Made by a program: the position numbers and the translations under genes. 64,000 nucleotides of DNA. It comes from Riptortus pedestris (taxonomy: Eukaryota > Arthropoda > Insecta > Hemiptera > Alydidae). Under the pieces are notes generated by a model, which was not told where the DNA came from, ran no database searches, and was given only the letters and a program-made list of their open reading frames with translations. Positions 27,660-39,225 of the stretch are shown piece by piece. The first letter of the stretch is position 1, and every line of letters begins with the position of its first letter. Where the stretch lies: NCBI GenBank assembly GCA_019009955.1, contig CM032233.1, forward strand, positions 111,247,001 to 111,311,000, written 5' to 3'.

Positions 27660-28159
27660 ATGTATAAACGAGATATACACTATAAACTAATGCGGGAGTC
27701 AACTATTTTAACTAACAAGACTCGGTATGTCAATTAGCATTAATTGATTAAGTTCACTTTGTTATTTAGATTAACTTTTTTTATTATATATTTCTCCAGG
27801 AACAATGTGTGGAGCAAGTAATTTGCGTAGAAATATTAATATGCTCAACAATTCATTCCTGTTTATCAGGTACCTCAGCTGGAAAAATTAATTCAAATCA
27901 ATGTTAATATATTGTCCTTAATAGCTGAAATCTATGCATAATGCACAGGAGACGGGAAATATGACAATATGGAGGACAGTGAAGACTTACATAAAAAAAT
28001 AATTTTATTATTAACAAATGCCAACAACGGGTATTAACCCTAAACACTGGGACGGGTAAATGTCAAAATATTGTGCAATGTACAGCCTTTGCCAAAAAAA
28101 ATATCATCACCACTCAGCCTCAAATCAATTCCCGGGCGAAGCCGGGTATCTGAGCTAGT
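27660..28159 (-). mobile_element. Hairpin-ended repeat (ACTAGC family), copy B
   Basis: On the minus strand it starts ACTAGCTCAGATACCCGGC, with the same CCCGGCTTCGCCCGGG hairpin as copy A. It follows copy A through the GACGGGAAATATGACAATAT region (as read on the + strand) and TTCCAGCTGAGGTACCTG to the AATGCTAATTGACA segment. The far end with GCTAGT is not present, so it is truncated. It abuts a minus-strand LINE fragment at 28160. Confidence 0.68.
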
Positions 28160-28400
28160 AAAATTATATAAAGCAAGTGTCAAAATTAAATATTGTGGTA
28201 TATTGTCATACTTATCATAGATTGTCAGTATGTGTTTAATGGTTAATGGTTCATGACATGTTCTGCAGAGAGGTCTTTCTGTTCTCATAATGAGGTATGA
28301 GAGCGATAAATGGAGTGTCCTATTCTAAGTCTTGTTAGTACAACTTCATCTCATCTATTGTCGCGTCTGCTGGATGACCACTCCCTTATAATAACTATTA
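28160..28400 (-). pseudogene. LINE ORF2 C-terminal fragment
   Basis: Minus-strand translation gives EVVLTRLRIGHS, then, after a frameshift, MRTERPLCRTCHEPLTIKHI. This is the same RLRIGH plus CX2C zinc-finger module as in the LINE at 26290, but from a different copy. The hairpin-family element at 27660-28159 cuts it off immediately after the finger. Confidence 0.75.
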
Positions 28401-28458
28401 AAACTTAGCTTTTCTTTAACGAAAGTAAAATACATAATAATTAAATTTTAAATTTGTT

Positions 28459-28572
28459 TGATTCCCTTAAGGGAAATCAGCTATTGAGGTCGTCCTCATG
28501 ACGCGGTTTTCGAAAAATTTCTTCAAATGTCCATCGATCCTACCCAGAAGATTACAAAAATGAGGTCCGTTC

Positions 28573-28611
<39 letters not shown>

Positions 28612-29017
28612 ACTTTTAACGCTCTAGAGGTCGCAATTTTATGCAAAAAGACAGATCAAGTTCGTTAATGGCTGAAATCGGACCAGTGGGAGGGGGAGTT
28701 TAGAGGGGGGATTTTCGAAAATTCGAAATATTCCCGTTACCATACGTTGGATCAAAAAATTGTATTCAACCAATCTTATTGCAAATTAAATTTACTATAA
28801 ATATTGTTCTATACATTTATTCTCTATCTTGAATATTAACCGAGATATTTGTATTTTTATTAAATGAAGGCGGAGAACGCACGAGTGAGTTTACTGCCAA
28901 AAGCTAGTTCGGCCGTTTCCGTAACTGCTCGGCTCTCGTATGGAGATTTCTCTTCTGTATAACTTCACGTGGGAAATCTGCTTAGTTTACGCAGCCCCTG
29001 CGTGACCGATTTTTTTC
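28459..29017 (+). mobile_element. HINE-like element, near full length
   Basis: Starts in the palindrome (TGATTCCCTTAAGGGAAATC). The 5' block, 30-40 bp of (AT)n, a slightly shortened interior and the end CACGTGGGAAATCTGCT, ACGCAGCCCCTGCGT, GACCGATTTTTTT follow. The interior is very close to that of 16732-17300. Confidence 0.85.
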
Positions 29018-29021
29018 TTTC

Positions 29022-29330
29022 CAGAGTATACGATCCTTCGCATTTGTCATCCAGGTAGAGCCTTGATTCCTTTTAAATTCATCTGCTCATCTCCTTCTTT
29101 GTCTGCCTCTTCTCCTCTTCATAGCTAGTGGCGTCCACTCGCTAGCTTGTTTTGCCCAGCTATCATTAGGGTTTCTCGTCAGGTGACCTGCCCATATCTG
29201 CTTGAGTCTGTGCACGTATTTATTAGCATCCACAACTTGGCTTCTGAAAGATGAGATTACTTTCCACCAACTTGTATGTCAGCAATACTGAGTATGAATT
29301 ACGTTCCAAGAGATGCTTCTCAGTCATAAC
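29022..29330 (-). pseudogene. LINE C-terminal fragment (RTE-like)
   Basis: Minus-strand translation reads IWAGHLTRNPNDSWAKQASE, WTPLAMKRRRGRQRRR, a stop, and ADEFKRNQGSTWMTNAKDR. The WAGHxxR...WxPxxxKRRRGRP...W module is typical of the C-terminal tail of RTE-like LINE proteins. A second example of the module lies at 59095. It sits directly against the 3' terminus of the preceding HINE-like copy. Confidence 0.75.
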
Positions 29331-31123
29331 TTAAGATTATTCGTATTGTTGCAACTCCAATTCTTTTCATTTGAAGTTGATAACTTAAAACATTGGGTTT
29401 ACTAAACGCACTTAATTCATGCTAATCTATAATGTTGTGTAAGATCAAACGACTAATATTTATTAGCCAAGTCAAATAATAAATTATATATATTTGAAAC
29501 ATCTTTTGATCTGAGGCATAATTAGAAAGGTATACTTCATTTTGTATGTTACTCCTCTTATCTCTGTCTCCTGTTGGTCCGATTAAGCCCATTAACGAAT
29601 TATATCTTAGTATTATATGATTGCTTTTGTATTTACAAAAGCAATCTTATAATAAGCTACAATTTTATAGGCTTCAAGAGTATAGAATGTAACTTAGCTG
29701 ATTTCACATCGACGATTTATCCCATTTATGTCACATAGTATAGATCTGATGAATAACAAACTTGGTATTTAAGCATAGAATAAAACGTTTCGAGACATAT
29801 TGGCTTATTGTTAATGTAAGTTTTTACTTTTAAGAATTCAAATAAATCGCGTAAGTTTGTCTATGTAGCTAAAAAAACTTTGAAGAAAAACAATTTTAGA
29901 ATATTATTTTTTTTAAAAAATCGATTCTACAAGGTATTTTGGTCCGACTCGATATAACGGAAATATAGTCTATTTCAGATTAATATGTCATATGGCATCT
30001 TTATCTGCTAGAATTATACCTTAATTTTTAATCATATATTTTCGTATTTTTAGATAAATATCTTTACTCGCACAAATGGGGAGAGTTTTTGAGTCATTTA
30101 ATACAAACAATGGTTAAAATTAAAAATAGCTTTAACCTATAAAGTGGGGATCCCTATCCATTGGCGATAATATCGACTTCAAGTAAGAAATAGCTGTCTT
30201 GTTTGGCTGCATTCCAAAATCACCTCAAGCCAGCTGTTGATATCTTATCCATAAAGAGAAATTCTTCACCTGCATTTACTAAAAAACTTGGCCAAGTATT
30301 GAGAGCGAATGCCTTTAAGATTGAGTGTCCTTTCTATAAACAATCCAAAAATGTCGTTGCCCAGGCGATGAGCAGCTAAGTAGATTCCCACGAGCTGGAA
30401 AGGCAAGCAGGTGTCATCACCCGTAAATTTTAGTCTCTATTTATCCTTTAGTAAGAAGCCAGTATAAACAAGATTTAAAAAGTAAGATGTCCTCGAGATA
30501 TTTACTGGTAACCCTTCCTTTGGAGTGCGTTTTGCTTGACTACAGGTAGGGCTTAGTGAATGCTGAATAAAAGAAACTACGTAATTTCAGAGTTAGTGAA
30601 AAATGTGTAATAATTATAGGACAATACTCTATCAACAAGAATGATAATATAATTTTGTTCTCTCCGACGAATCACAACGAATTTTTGACAGCTTTAATTC
30701 TTGCCGACCTCTAAGCTCCCAATCCTTCTGGTTCAATTTCAGCCGTTAATGAAATTGATCTTTAGTTTGTCATAAAAATTTAAAATATGTAACATGCTAT
30801 ATGCCCTCCTGAATGGTGGGTAAAATGAATTTTGGAACACCGGGCGACAATAGGCAATAGGCCAAGAGTATGGGTATCCTTGTCGGGGTGCATTCTCGCG
30901 AAATTATAAAGTATCCTGGCCGAAGGCAACGACATAGAAGTAAATCAGATACTGTATTCATAAAGCGGTGTGTAAAGGAGTGCCTTCAAATGTCATTCCA
31001 GTCTTCCAACATATTGCATTTGAAAGCCTCAATTAGAATTATATGTCTTATTTCGTTATAAAAATACAGGCTTGGTTTGAAAAGTTCTAAATTTGGTTTA
31101 CATAATTCTAAATCATACCTGGA

Positions 31124-31126
<3 letters not shown>
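29331..31126. other. No gene; weak HINE-like trace
   Basis: AT-rich DNA. A short minus-strand HINE-like trace (TTTCAGCCGTTAATGAAATT) is at about 30738-30770. A 63-codon frame at 30870 shows no motif. Confidence 0.4.
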
Positions 31127-31165
<39 letters not shown>

Positions 31166-31169
31166 TACG

Positions 31170-31212
<43 letters not shown>
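31127..31212. repeat. Microsatellites (AT)n and (GT)n
   Basis: About 35 bp of AT repeats, a short spacer with CTTACGTGTTT, then about 44 bp of GT repeats. Confidence 0.95.
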
Positions 31213-31214
<2 letters not shown>

Positions 31215-31318
31215 CACAGTGATATGTTTATTCCTCGTGATTATATCCCACACACATTATATTTAAATTAAAATAAACAAAGAACTTTTATTATTAAATT
31301 GGTTACATGAAATGTGTC

Positions 31319-31356
31319 AAGTTTACACAGCCCCTGCGTGAGGGAGTCTTTTTAAA
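31319..31356 (+). repeat. HINE-like 3' terminus fragment
   Basis: AAGTTTACACAGCCCCTGCG followed by TGAGGGAGTCTTTTT matches the terminal hairpin and end of the family. Nothing of the body is attached, although the two microsatellites lie about 110 bp upstream. Confidence 0.7.
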
Positions 31357-32436
31357 AGGCGGTAACCGTCCAAGAGGAGGTTAAAGGATGACAAGCTATG
31401 ACCTTGGCACAGTTTCCAACTAATAGAGGTGAAGGAAGCTCCTGGGGCTATTAAACACTGTTTACAGGCTGTGTTTTTGTTTAAGGGTTGGAGTAAGGAG
31501 TCAGACCATTGATTTGTATATGAAGGGTGTCTAGATGGGGGAGAGGGAGAGAGAGGTCTTCGAGGCCGACTGCCTTTTAGCAAAACATCCCCCGACCCCT
31601 CGCCCGTTCTCATTCAACCCTAAATCCGGAAGGAGAACCGGGGGACCAGCCATTCCCACTTTCCGAATCTTTCCGCACAACAAAATATCTGTGTTTCTAC
31701 GACACCCTTTCCAACCATATACATTTCTTCTATCCAAGATAAAACTCGTTGTTTTTTGCTAGTAACGGGGATACAAGACATTTAAAGGCCCAAGTCGAAA
31801 TAGCTATCCTCCTGTAAGACATAAAGATTGAATTAATTTGCTCACAGTATACAGCACTTTATCCGAATTGACCCATCGTTTAGAACGCTATCAGTATATA
31901 ATCTCTCAACGATCGGCATGTTTTCATAAAATAATATGTTTGTGTTTCAATCAGATATATTAATATCGAAAACAAATAGAATGGGGAAGGATAACAGATT
32001 CGTAATATTACACATAAAATATAAGAATTATCCATTGATTGAAGATGATCTTCAGATTACATCTACGATAGTACTAATGTCGTGAGTGCCTCACAAACAA
32101 CTATGAGATTGACAGAGTACTTTGCTGGATATCTAATATTTTGCCGGTTTGCTTCAACGGGAAGCAATTGAAGAACTTTATGTATAATGACGTAGCAAAC
32201 TTAGATGGGGCAATCTGGTAAAGAACTTAATTATACGACTATATATAATCCCATCATTAGACGTGTTTCAAGACCTTATTGCAGTTGTAATTATCTTATT
32301 GCTCTCACTTTTTGAATAGTACCTTAGAAAACAGGATTAATAAGCAGTAACATGGCTAAGCAATTGGTAATTTGGTTTGGTCCGTTCACAGCTTATCAAT
32401 CCTTATCGTATTTTCTCATATTTCGTTTAATGTAAT
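31357..32436. other. No gene; GC-richer island of unknown role
   Basis: About 31357-31700 is GC-richer than its surroundings, without repeats. It contains TTGGCACAG, TGTTTAC and TGACCTTGG words, which resemble NFI half-site, forkhead and nuclear-receptor half-sites. Such short words are expected by chance, so a regulatory role is only a possibility. Frames here are short and motif-free. Confidence 0.3.
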
Positions 32437-33062
32437 AGCTGATTTCCCGTAAGGAAAATCAGCTATTGAGGTCGTACTCATAACGCGATTTTCGAAATTT
32501 TTCTTCGAATGTCTATCAATCCTACCCAGGAGACGACGAAAATGAGGTCCGTTGAAAATTATATATATTTGTCTGTTAACGCTCTAGCGGTCGTAATTTT
32601 TGTTTGATCGTTACCAAAAGCGATATTTACTCGTTTTATGCAAAAAGAAAGATCCAGTTCGTTAATGGCTGAAATCTGACCAGTAGGAGGAGGGGGGGGG
32701 GGTTAAGAGGAGGGATTTTCGAAAATTCGAAATATTTCCGTTACTATACGTTGGATCGAAAATTTGTATAGAACCAATCTTGTTGCAAATTAAATTTACT
32801 ATAAATATTGTTATACACATTTATTCTTTATCAACAGAGATATTAGCATTTTTATTAAGTGTGTGTGGATAATGGACGAGATGAGATCGGCTCTTGTCGG
32901 TTTGGTTCATGAGATTCTGCTGAAAGTTAGTTCGGCCATCCTTGTAACTGTTCGGCTTTCGTGAAATTGGTTTAGAGACTCGTGTAAGCTTCTACTTTGT
33001 GAGACATATTCAAATACGTTCTGCCCTCCCCCCCTCTTTAGTTCTTGGACTACTAAAATTTG
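32437..33062 (+). mobile_element. HINE-like element with alternative 3' tail
   Basis: Starts AGCTGATTTCCCGTAAGG. The 5' block, a very short AT tract, the interior with a long G-run and the GATGAGATCGGCT segment are present. Instead of the canonical hairpin it ends with AAATACGTTCTGCCCTCCCC, CTTTAGTTCTTGGACTACTA and AAATTTG. The same tail is seen at 40433-41013 and 60062-60687. It ends 295 bp before NFI exon A. Confidence 0.8.
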
Positions 33063-33357
33063 CTATAAAAATGATTCTGATTCATTATAAATTACGGTAC
33101 TAGATTCTCGACGCATAATTAATTTTGTTTTCTCTATTTTAGTCTATAAATTTATTAAACATCTCCTATTTGGGCTCCCTCTCTTGGTTCTCAAGATATA
33201 CCTTATCCCACCATTTCCGCCGCCAACGGCAATTTATTTAGTGTTCGTTCAGTTTTTATGAGAACAAACAATTGTGGTGTCAATTAGATATGATTTCCTC
33301 TCTCAAAAGCTATACTCAACTATATTTATGACGTATATGTTTTTTTTTCTTTTTCAG

Positions 33358-33549
33358 AACGAGAAAGTTGAAGTAAAGCAGAAGTGGGCGTCTCGACTCC
33401 TTGGGAAGTTAAGGAAAGACATCACCCAGGAGTGTCGCGAGGACTTCGTGCTAAGCATTACTGGAAAGAAGCCGGCCATGTGTGTCCTGTCGAACCCGGA
33501 CCAGAAAGGGAAGATGAGGAGGATAGACTGCTTGAGGCAAGCTGACAAG
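33358..33549 (+). CDS. NfI: Nuclear factor I, exon encoding first part of the DNA-binding domain (exon A)
   Basis: A 64-codon exon. It follows a strong acceptor (a T-run, CTTTTTCAG) and ends AAG before the donor GTACAT. The peptide contains [32 protein letters not shown] and [20 protein letters not shown], which I recognise as the highly conserved NFI/CTF DNA-binding domain. NFI proteins are nuclear site-specific transcription factors that bind TTGGC(N5)GCCAA as dimers. The upstream exon with the start of the domain is not visible, so this is internal; its true 5' boundary is set by the acceptor and not by any ATG. It continues in phase 0 into the exon at 45726. No frameshift or stop is present, and it is the best-supported gene segment in the window. 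Confidence 0.95.
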
Positions 33550-33713
33550 GTACATTCTATTACCTACCAATTAGAATTTAGTTACAGGGATAAAATTTTG
33601 TATATAGTCCCATTGGTGGTTTGACGTTTTTATTGTACTTAACTGTATATTTAAGAGAGACTCGAGTGGTCTAAAGATTATTTTTTCAAAAACAGTTTTG
33701 TATCAAAGGATCA

Positions 33714-33935
33714 TTAGTATTTCCCAGTTAGCCTCTGTGCAGGGCATAAAACACCAAGGAACACGATTCTACCCTTGCCATCCTTTATTGTATCGCAAAT
33801 TGTGTACTCCACTTGGCCCAATGTGTTGTCCAACAGTTTGCCAGAGATGGAAATAGATCCTTCTGGGTTATCCTCAGAGCTCCACGTGTAGGCCCAAATG
33901 CAAATTCCCCCAGTTATAGTACTGTGATATCGCAA
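33714..33935 (-). other. Unrecognised minus-strand open frame, possible exon
   Basis: A 73-codon frame ending in TAA lies 165 bp downstream of NFI exon A on the opposite strand. Its composition is more protein-like than the AT-rich surroundings (GICIWAYTWSSEDNPEG, then QVEYTICDTIKDGKGRIVFL). I recognise no family. An opposite-strand frame is also open over part of it, and no upstream exon or promoter is identifiable. It could be the last exon of a nested gene, a piece of an unknown repeat, or chance. Confidence 0.25.
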
Positions 33936-34072
33936 CTTAGCAATAATATGGTCACCAAAATATTTTCTATTCAGAGATTAGCATTACAAGTATTTATCTT
34001 ATTCTAGTCTAAAGCTTAGTATACACCTAAGTAATAAACATGAATTTGCCTCCTATTCTGTTCCAATGTTTT

Positions 34073-34215
34073 ATTTATTTAGTCACGAACCTGTTAGATA
34101 AAAATCCTTAGTCCCACCCTGTCTAGAAAAGGGTGGTAACCTGTAGAAATCCCTTCCCAATTAGCAATATTTGCAAAAAGTGAACGTTAATAAATAATAA
34201 TAATAATAATAATAT
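34073..34215 (-). repeat. Hairpin-family (copy C type) fragment
   Basis: The segment from AATCCTTAGTCCCACCCTG through GAAAAGGGTGGTAACCTGTAG to AACGTTAATAAATAAT is the reverse complement of about 43440-43590, inside copy C. A short (AAT)n run follows. Neither terminus is present. Confidence 0.7.
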
Positions 34216-35962
34216 TCCAATTTTTCCTCTAGAACAAAAAGTATCTTTTTTCTTGTTCATTTTTCGTGTTATTTCCAACTTTTCGAAATTAATTTACTGT
34301 AGCAAAGTTGGTCCTAGTATTGTTTTTTTTAGAGAGAAAAGCCTCATTTTTGATGTAAAAAAGTTACGTAATATAAAATTTAATTTACTTACGTTTTTAA
34401 TGAAAAATGTCCTTCAAAGCTGTCGTCAAAATTTCCATTTAATTGGTCAAGATATGTAAGTGTTAGGGAGTCAGACTTAAATGATAAAATAATTTTGAAT
34501 CCAAGGATCTTCAAGTTTTATAGAACTGTCAGCGTTAGAAATACAAAAGCAGCGACATTCTATTGAAATAATTAAAGCATACGATCCACCATCCGCATTT
34601 GGTACATTGATGTTATTCTCCCTATCCCCCTCCCTTAAATTAAGTGATAATTCATGATTTTGATGATGATGATGATTGAGCGAGTGCTCGGAAAACTTTA
34701 TGCTTGTGACCGTCACAGCAGTTGCATTCGATTACCATTATTAACTCTTCCATAATTTTCTTTATTGTTTACTCCTAGTATCAATAATAACAATGATACC
34801 AGGAATTGATCTACGAATCATTGAGTAATGGCACTTATTACAATTTCGGTTAATCCTCAAAATAATGTGTAAATTAGTGAAACTGATCCTTTCATAAGTG
34901 CCTTTACAAACGTATCATATTTTAATAAAATTTTAACCGATTGATCCTAAACTTTTATATTCCATAAATTATTCTTCATATTTTTTTTTCTTTTTTTGCG
35001 TTATACCTTTTGCACTTTATTTCCAAGGACTCAAAGCACCATTTAAACAAAACAACACAAAACCATTTTTAAAAGTGAATATAATCTACTTAAAACATGG
35101 ACAACTTGGAGAGATGTGAAACATATGCGAAGACAGGCCTGAAGAGTAAATTGATGAAATGTTTTAGTTCCTTGATCGTCTGAATTTAAATTACACTAAA
35201 CGGTTTATTGGTAACTTTGCAATTAACTCGGAACACAAACTATTAACAAGAAGCATTAGACGGATAAAATGGAATGTGTCTAATTTTGCCCTCAGGTAGC
35301 GGTGGAGTAAATCAGCTGGAGACTGGGAGGGGGAGCCTATCCTGGCTTGTTGGCGGTTTAGGCGTTTAGGGGTGCACTAATTGGGACCGATAAATCGGCG
35401 AATGTGGAGGGCCGAAACGGCTTTATTAACACGGCTCACATAATTAAATGTGTCGATAGGATTGATGCCTAGCTCCTTCCTCTTCAACCCCCGTCTCTGA
35501 TTGCTAGTGGGGTCTCCACTCCCACCCCATCCTTTTCCCTTGCCCGTATACATTTATTTGTATTATCTGCAACATCTACCCCTCTTCCCTCTCGCCACTC
35601 CAGACCCCTAACCCCACGACTTAGCCGAGATTGCCCCGCATTTCTTTCTGTAAACAGCTTGGCAAACTACTTTCAGACGTTCTGGGTAATGGAATGTCTT
35701 CCATAGCAATATGCATTTAAGTAATTCAGAGGCTCATTGGTGAACAAAGTTGAAGTAAAGTGGGCTTTAATTTAACGATAAAAGTACTATTACTATAGCA
35801 GTTAAAGTGAAAATAATCAGTTAACCAAACAGTAGCCTTTCTGACTCATGTTGTGGTTCTCCTGTTTCTATATACCTCACTTTAGAAGGAAATGTGAGGA
35901 CAATGAACACTATATATGCAGACTTTCAAAATTATTTGCAGAGATTGCGCTTTAAAAATAGT
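34216..35962. other. NFI intron; GC-rich non-repetitive island
   Basis: Mostly AT-rich. About 35290-35650 is distinctly GC-richer, without microsatellites or family repeats. It includes GGGACCGATAAATCGGCG, CGGCTTTATTAACACGGC and CATAATTAAATG (homeodomain-like TAATTA core). Within a large transcription-factor intron this is a reasonable candidate for a conserved non-coding element, but nothing in the sequence proves it. A 79-codon minus frame at 34477 has no motif. Confidence 0.3.
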
Positions 35963-36560
35963 AAAAAGACCGTCACGCAGGGGCTGCGTAAACTAAGATT
36001 TCCCACGTGACGTTTTCCAGTAGATAAATCTTATCTCTAAACCTATTCAAGAGGGACGAATAGTTATGGAAACGGCCGCCAGAGCTCTCGGCGGAAATTC
36101 CCGAACATAGCCGACTCCTGCCGACCACATACAGAATACAAATGCAAATATCTCGGTTAAAATTCAAGATACAGAATAAATGTGTAGAACAATATTTATA
36201 GTAAATTTAATTTGCAATAAGATTGATTCTATACAAATTTTCGATCCGACGCATAATAACGGAGATATTTTGAATATTTTTCAAAAATCCCCCCTCTAAA
36301 CCCCCCCCTCCCACTGGTCCGATTTCAGCCATTAACGAACTTGATCTTCCTTTTTACATGAAATGATTTTATTCCGAGTTTTGTAACGATCAAACAAAAA
36401 TTGCTACCGCTGGAGCGTTAACAGACACTCATACATAATGTTGAACAAACCTCATTTTCGTCATCTACTGGGTAGGATCGATGGACATTTGAGGAAATGT
36501 TTCGAAACTCGCGTCATGAGTACGACCTCAATAGCTGATTTCCCTTGAGGGAAATCTGCT
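35963..36560 (-). mobile_element. HINE-like element, near full length
   Basis: On the minus strand it runs from AGCAGATTTCCCTCAAGGG at 36560 through the 5' block, a very short AT-poor spacer, the interior and G-run to ACGTGGGAAATCTTAG, ACGCAGCCCCTGCGT, GACGGTCTTTTT at 35963. The microsatellite is almost absent, so this copy shows the element can exist without an expanded tract. Confidence 0.85.
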
Positions 36561-36635
36561 AAAAAAGGTTGTGAAATTTTTCATTCATGTATATTTATTT
36601 TATAATTTATAAGTTATAGTTATTATTGGTAAATT

Positions 36636-36770
36636 TGAGCATATTTGCCTTACGGGAAAATGAGCTATTGTGATTGTAATCATGGCGTGATTTTTGGGAT
36701 ATCTTTTCAAATGTCCTTCGATCCTACCAAGAAGTTAACAAAAATGAAACCCGTTAACATTTATTACATT
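36636..36770 (+). repeat. HINE-like 5'-block fragment, diverged
   Basis: A decayed palindrome (TTTGCCTTACGGGAAAATGAG) with AGCTATTGTGATTGTAATCA and the TCCTTCGATCCTACCAAGAAG landmark. It ends in AT-rich DNA with no right half. Confidence 0.65.
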
Positions 36771-37704
36771 TAACACACATATTTACACATGTATTTATGT
36801 GCGTGTATTTTTATATTATTCCAGCAGGTGGAAACCATCTTCCTTTAAGCAGCTTTTAGCTCTTGTGTGACCTTCATATTGTCTAATTCGTTTCATGTTG
36901 ATATTTTTTGCAGTAATACTGTGTATCATACCAAATTTAGGAAAATGGTGCCGTGGTTCTAGGTGAAATTCTAAACCAACCTCCTTCTCTCTCTCTTAAA
37001 TGAAAACAATTAAAAAGCTGTGAAAATACATGGAACATATCCTAATCATTTTTAAAAAAATAATATTTTTGGGTCCCAATAATTTTTTATGCTATAATGT
37101 TTTGTACAAATATTATATACACAGTTACAATATTATAGTTTACCCATTTCATATCTTTACATACGTGAAGAAGAAAATGATTTTCTTATTGTTTTCCCTT
37201 ATAACATGGGCATATAAGGATAAGAAACATTAACTGATCAATAACTGTTTGTTTGTTTTTTTTTGTAATTCCTGTACTAGCAAAAGACCTGGTCTAACTT
37301 CGTAAAGGTTCGACGGGAGAAAAGAATAGGGTTGAGAGTATCTGATGACAGCGACTGAACTTTACTCATATGCCGTTAGACTACTTAACCAGCGAGGCCT
37401 AATGTCAGAGCCACAGGAAAAAATGTCGGTAAAGTTCATCGAATACCTTTCAGGATTGGTCTCATAGGGCGCCGGAGGAAAATGAACCCACAGAATATAA
37501 TTTGATTATAAGGAAAAAGTCGGCAAAATATTGAGTAAAAATGTACTCCCAATGAAGGGCACATTAAACTATTACTTCTAAAAAGCACCTCTGATTTCAT
37601 CGAACTCTGTTTGTTTCCTTTTTTAATTAAAACCTTAAAAAGTGACAAAATAAAAACGCTCCACGATAACTAAACATCTTTTTTGATCTCCTTAAAAGGC
37701 TAAA
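36771..37704. other. NFI intron, nothing recognised
   Basis: AT-rich sequence with short motif-free frames. Confidence 0.4.
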
Positions 37705-37990
37705 TAGTTAATGTTAAAAAATATCTCCGTAATTATTAGTCGGATCTTAAAATATTACAGGATCAATCTGGTTAAACTATTGAAGCTCTACAATTTTTGT
37801 TCTACGCATTTTTTTGTAACTCAAGAAAGGTACAAGAAAGAAACTTGTTTTCAGCCTTCAGTAACCTTACCCCCCCCCCCCTATTCATCGGTTTTTTCAG
37901 AGTAATATAGAATATGTCGTGAGATAAGATCACGATGTCATGTCAGCACGTGGGAAATCTGCTTATTTTACGCGGAGAACATTATTTTTT
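37705..37990 (+). repeat. HINE-like repeat, right half, variant subfamily
   Basis: Begins near AAAAATATCTCCGTAATTAT and ends CAGCACGTGGGAAATCTGCT, TATTTTACGCGGAG. The hairpin is lost. The interior (TGTTCTACGCATTTTTTTGTAAC) matches that of 1896-2562 and 47460-47640 better than the canonical copies. Confidence 0.65.
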
Positions 37991-38640
37991 CAATGTTACA
38001 GTGGTTTTTTTTTTCAAAAAAAAAAGGGATGTAATTTTCTTTCAAATGCGAACTTTTTTAAAAAAATAAAAGAGATAGAAAGAAGCTATTAGTACATATG
38101 TAAGTAATGGTCAACTTATTATTCCGTGTTTGAATTTCTACTGGCAATTGCCCAAGTGATCCTCACGTATGGAGAAGAACTATGAATATTAAATACGAAA
38201 CTGTGTAATTGAATAGGTAGTGATATGATTTTATGTTTCTGCTTGACGAAAGATAAACTGTTATTCTCATTTCGATGCATACTACCGACTTCATTACTGA
38301 ATGTGACAGTCTAATTGCCTACTTACTACCAAACTGGTCTAGAAACGACTTTTAGTGGCAGTGTATTACAAATTATAATTAAATATGCACTCCGTAAGTG
38401 TATACACTTATAACATGGCAATAATAAGCAGTCGTTTGTGGTTTAGCTTAAGAATGTGTTCAGGGAGTGCCTTTCTAATCTCACGTTCTAATATTTTCGT
38501 TACTTTGTATGAATACTTAGTATACATGTTTTCTGAAATTGAAGTCTTTCTATAAAATAAATATTTGGGACACAAATACAAAAAATATGAAATATTTTAT
38601 TAATTCTATATTTCTTAATTTTAATATTTCTAAAATACAA
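37991..38640. other. NFI intron, nothing recognised
   Basis: AT-rich spacer before the minus-strand HINE-like copy. Confidence 0.4.
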
Positions 38641-39225
38641 AAAAGTCCGTCACGCAGGGGCTGCGTAAACTAAGCAGATATCCCAGAATTTATACAATAG
38701 AGAAATCTCCATACGAGAGCCGAACAGTTACGGCAAAGGGCCGAACTAGCTCTTGACGGAAAACTAGTCATCCGTTATCGGCCCACAATTAATAAAAATG
38801 CAAATATCTCGGTTAATATTCAAGATAGAGAATACACGTATAGAACAATATTTACAGTAAAATAAATTTAGAATATGATAGGTTCTATACATTTTTTGAT
38901 CCGACGTATGGTAACGGAGATATTTTGAATTTTCGAAAATCCCCCCTCTATCCCCCCCCCTCCTACTGGTCCTATTTGAACCATTAACAAACTTGATCTT
39001 TCTTTTTTCAGAAAACGTTTAAATATCGAATTTCGAAAACGATCAAACAAAAATTGCGAACGCTAGAGCGTTAACAGACATATATATATATATATATATA
39101 TAATTTTGAACGGACCTCATTTTCGTCATCTCCTGGGTAGGATCGATGGACATTTGAAGAAATCTTTCAAAAATCGCGTCATGAGTACGACCCCAATAGC
39201 GGATTTCCCTTAAGGGAAATCTGCT
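38641..39225 (-). mobile_element. HINE-like element, near full length
   Basis: On the minus strand it starts AGCAGATTTCCCTTAAGGG at 39225 and ends at 38641 with GGGATATCTGCT, ACGCAGCCCCTGCGT, GACGGACTTTT. An AT tract of about 22 bp is at 39080-39102. Immediately outside its start lies the 200-bp segment shared with 59861-60060. Confidence 0.88.

Noticed and set aside
31380..31420. NFI autoregulatory binding site (TTGGCACAGTTTCCAA)
   Set aside because: The second half-site and spacing deviate from TTGGC(N5)GCCAA; such partial matches are expected by chance in 64 kb.
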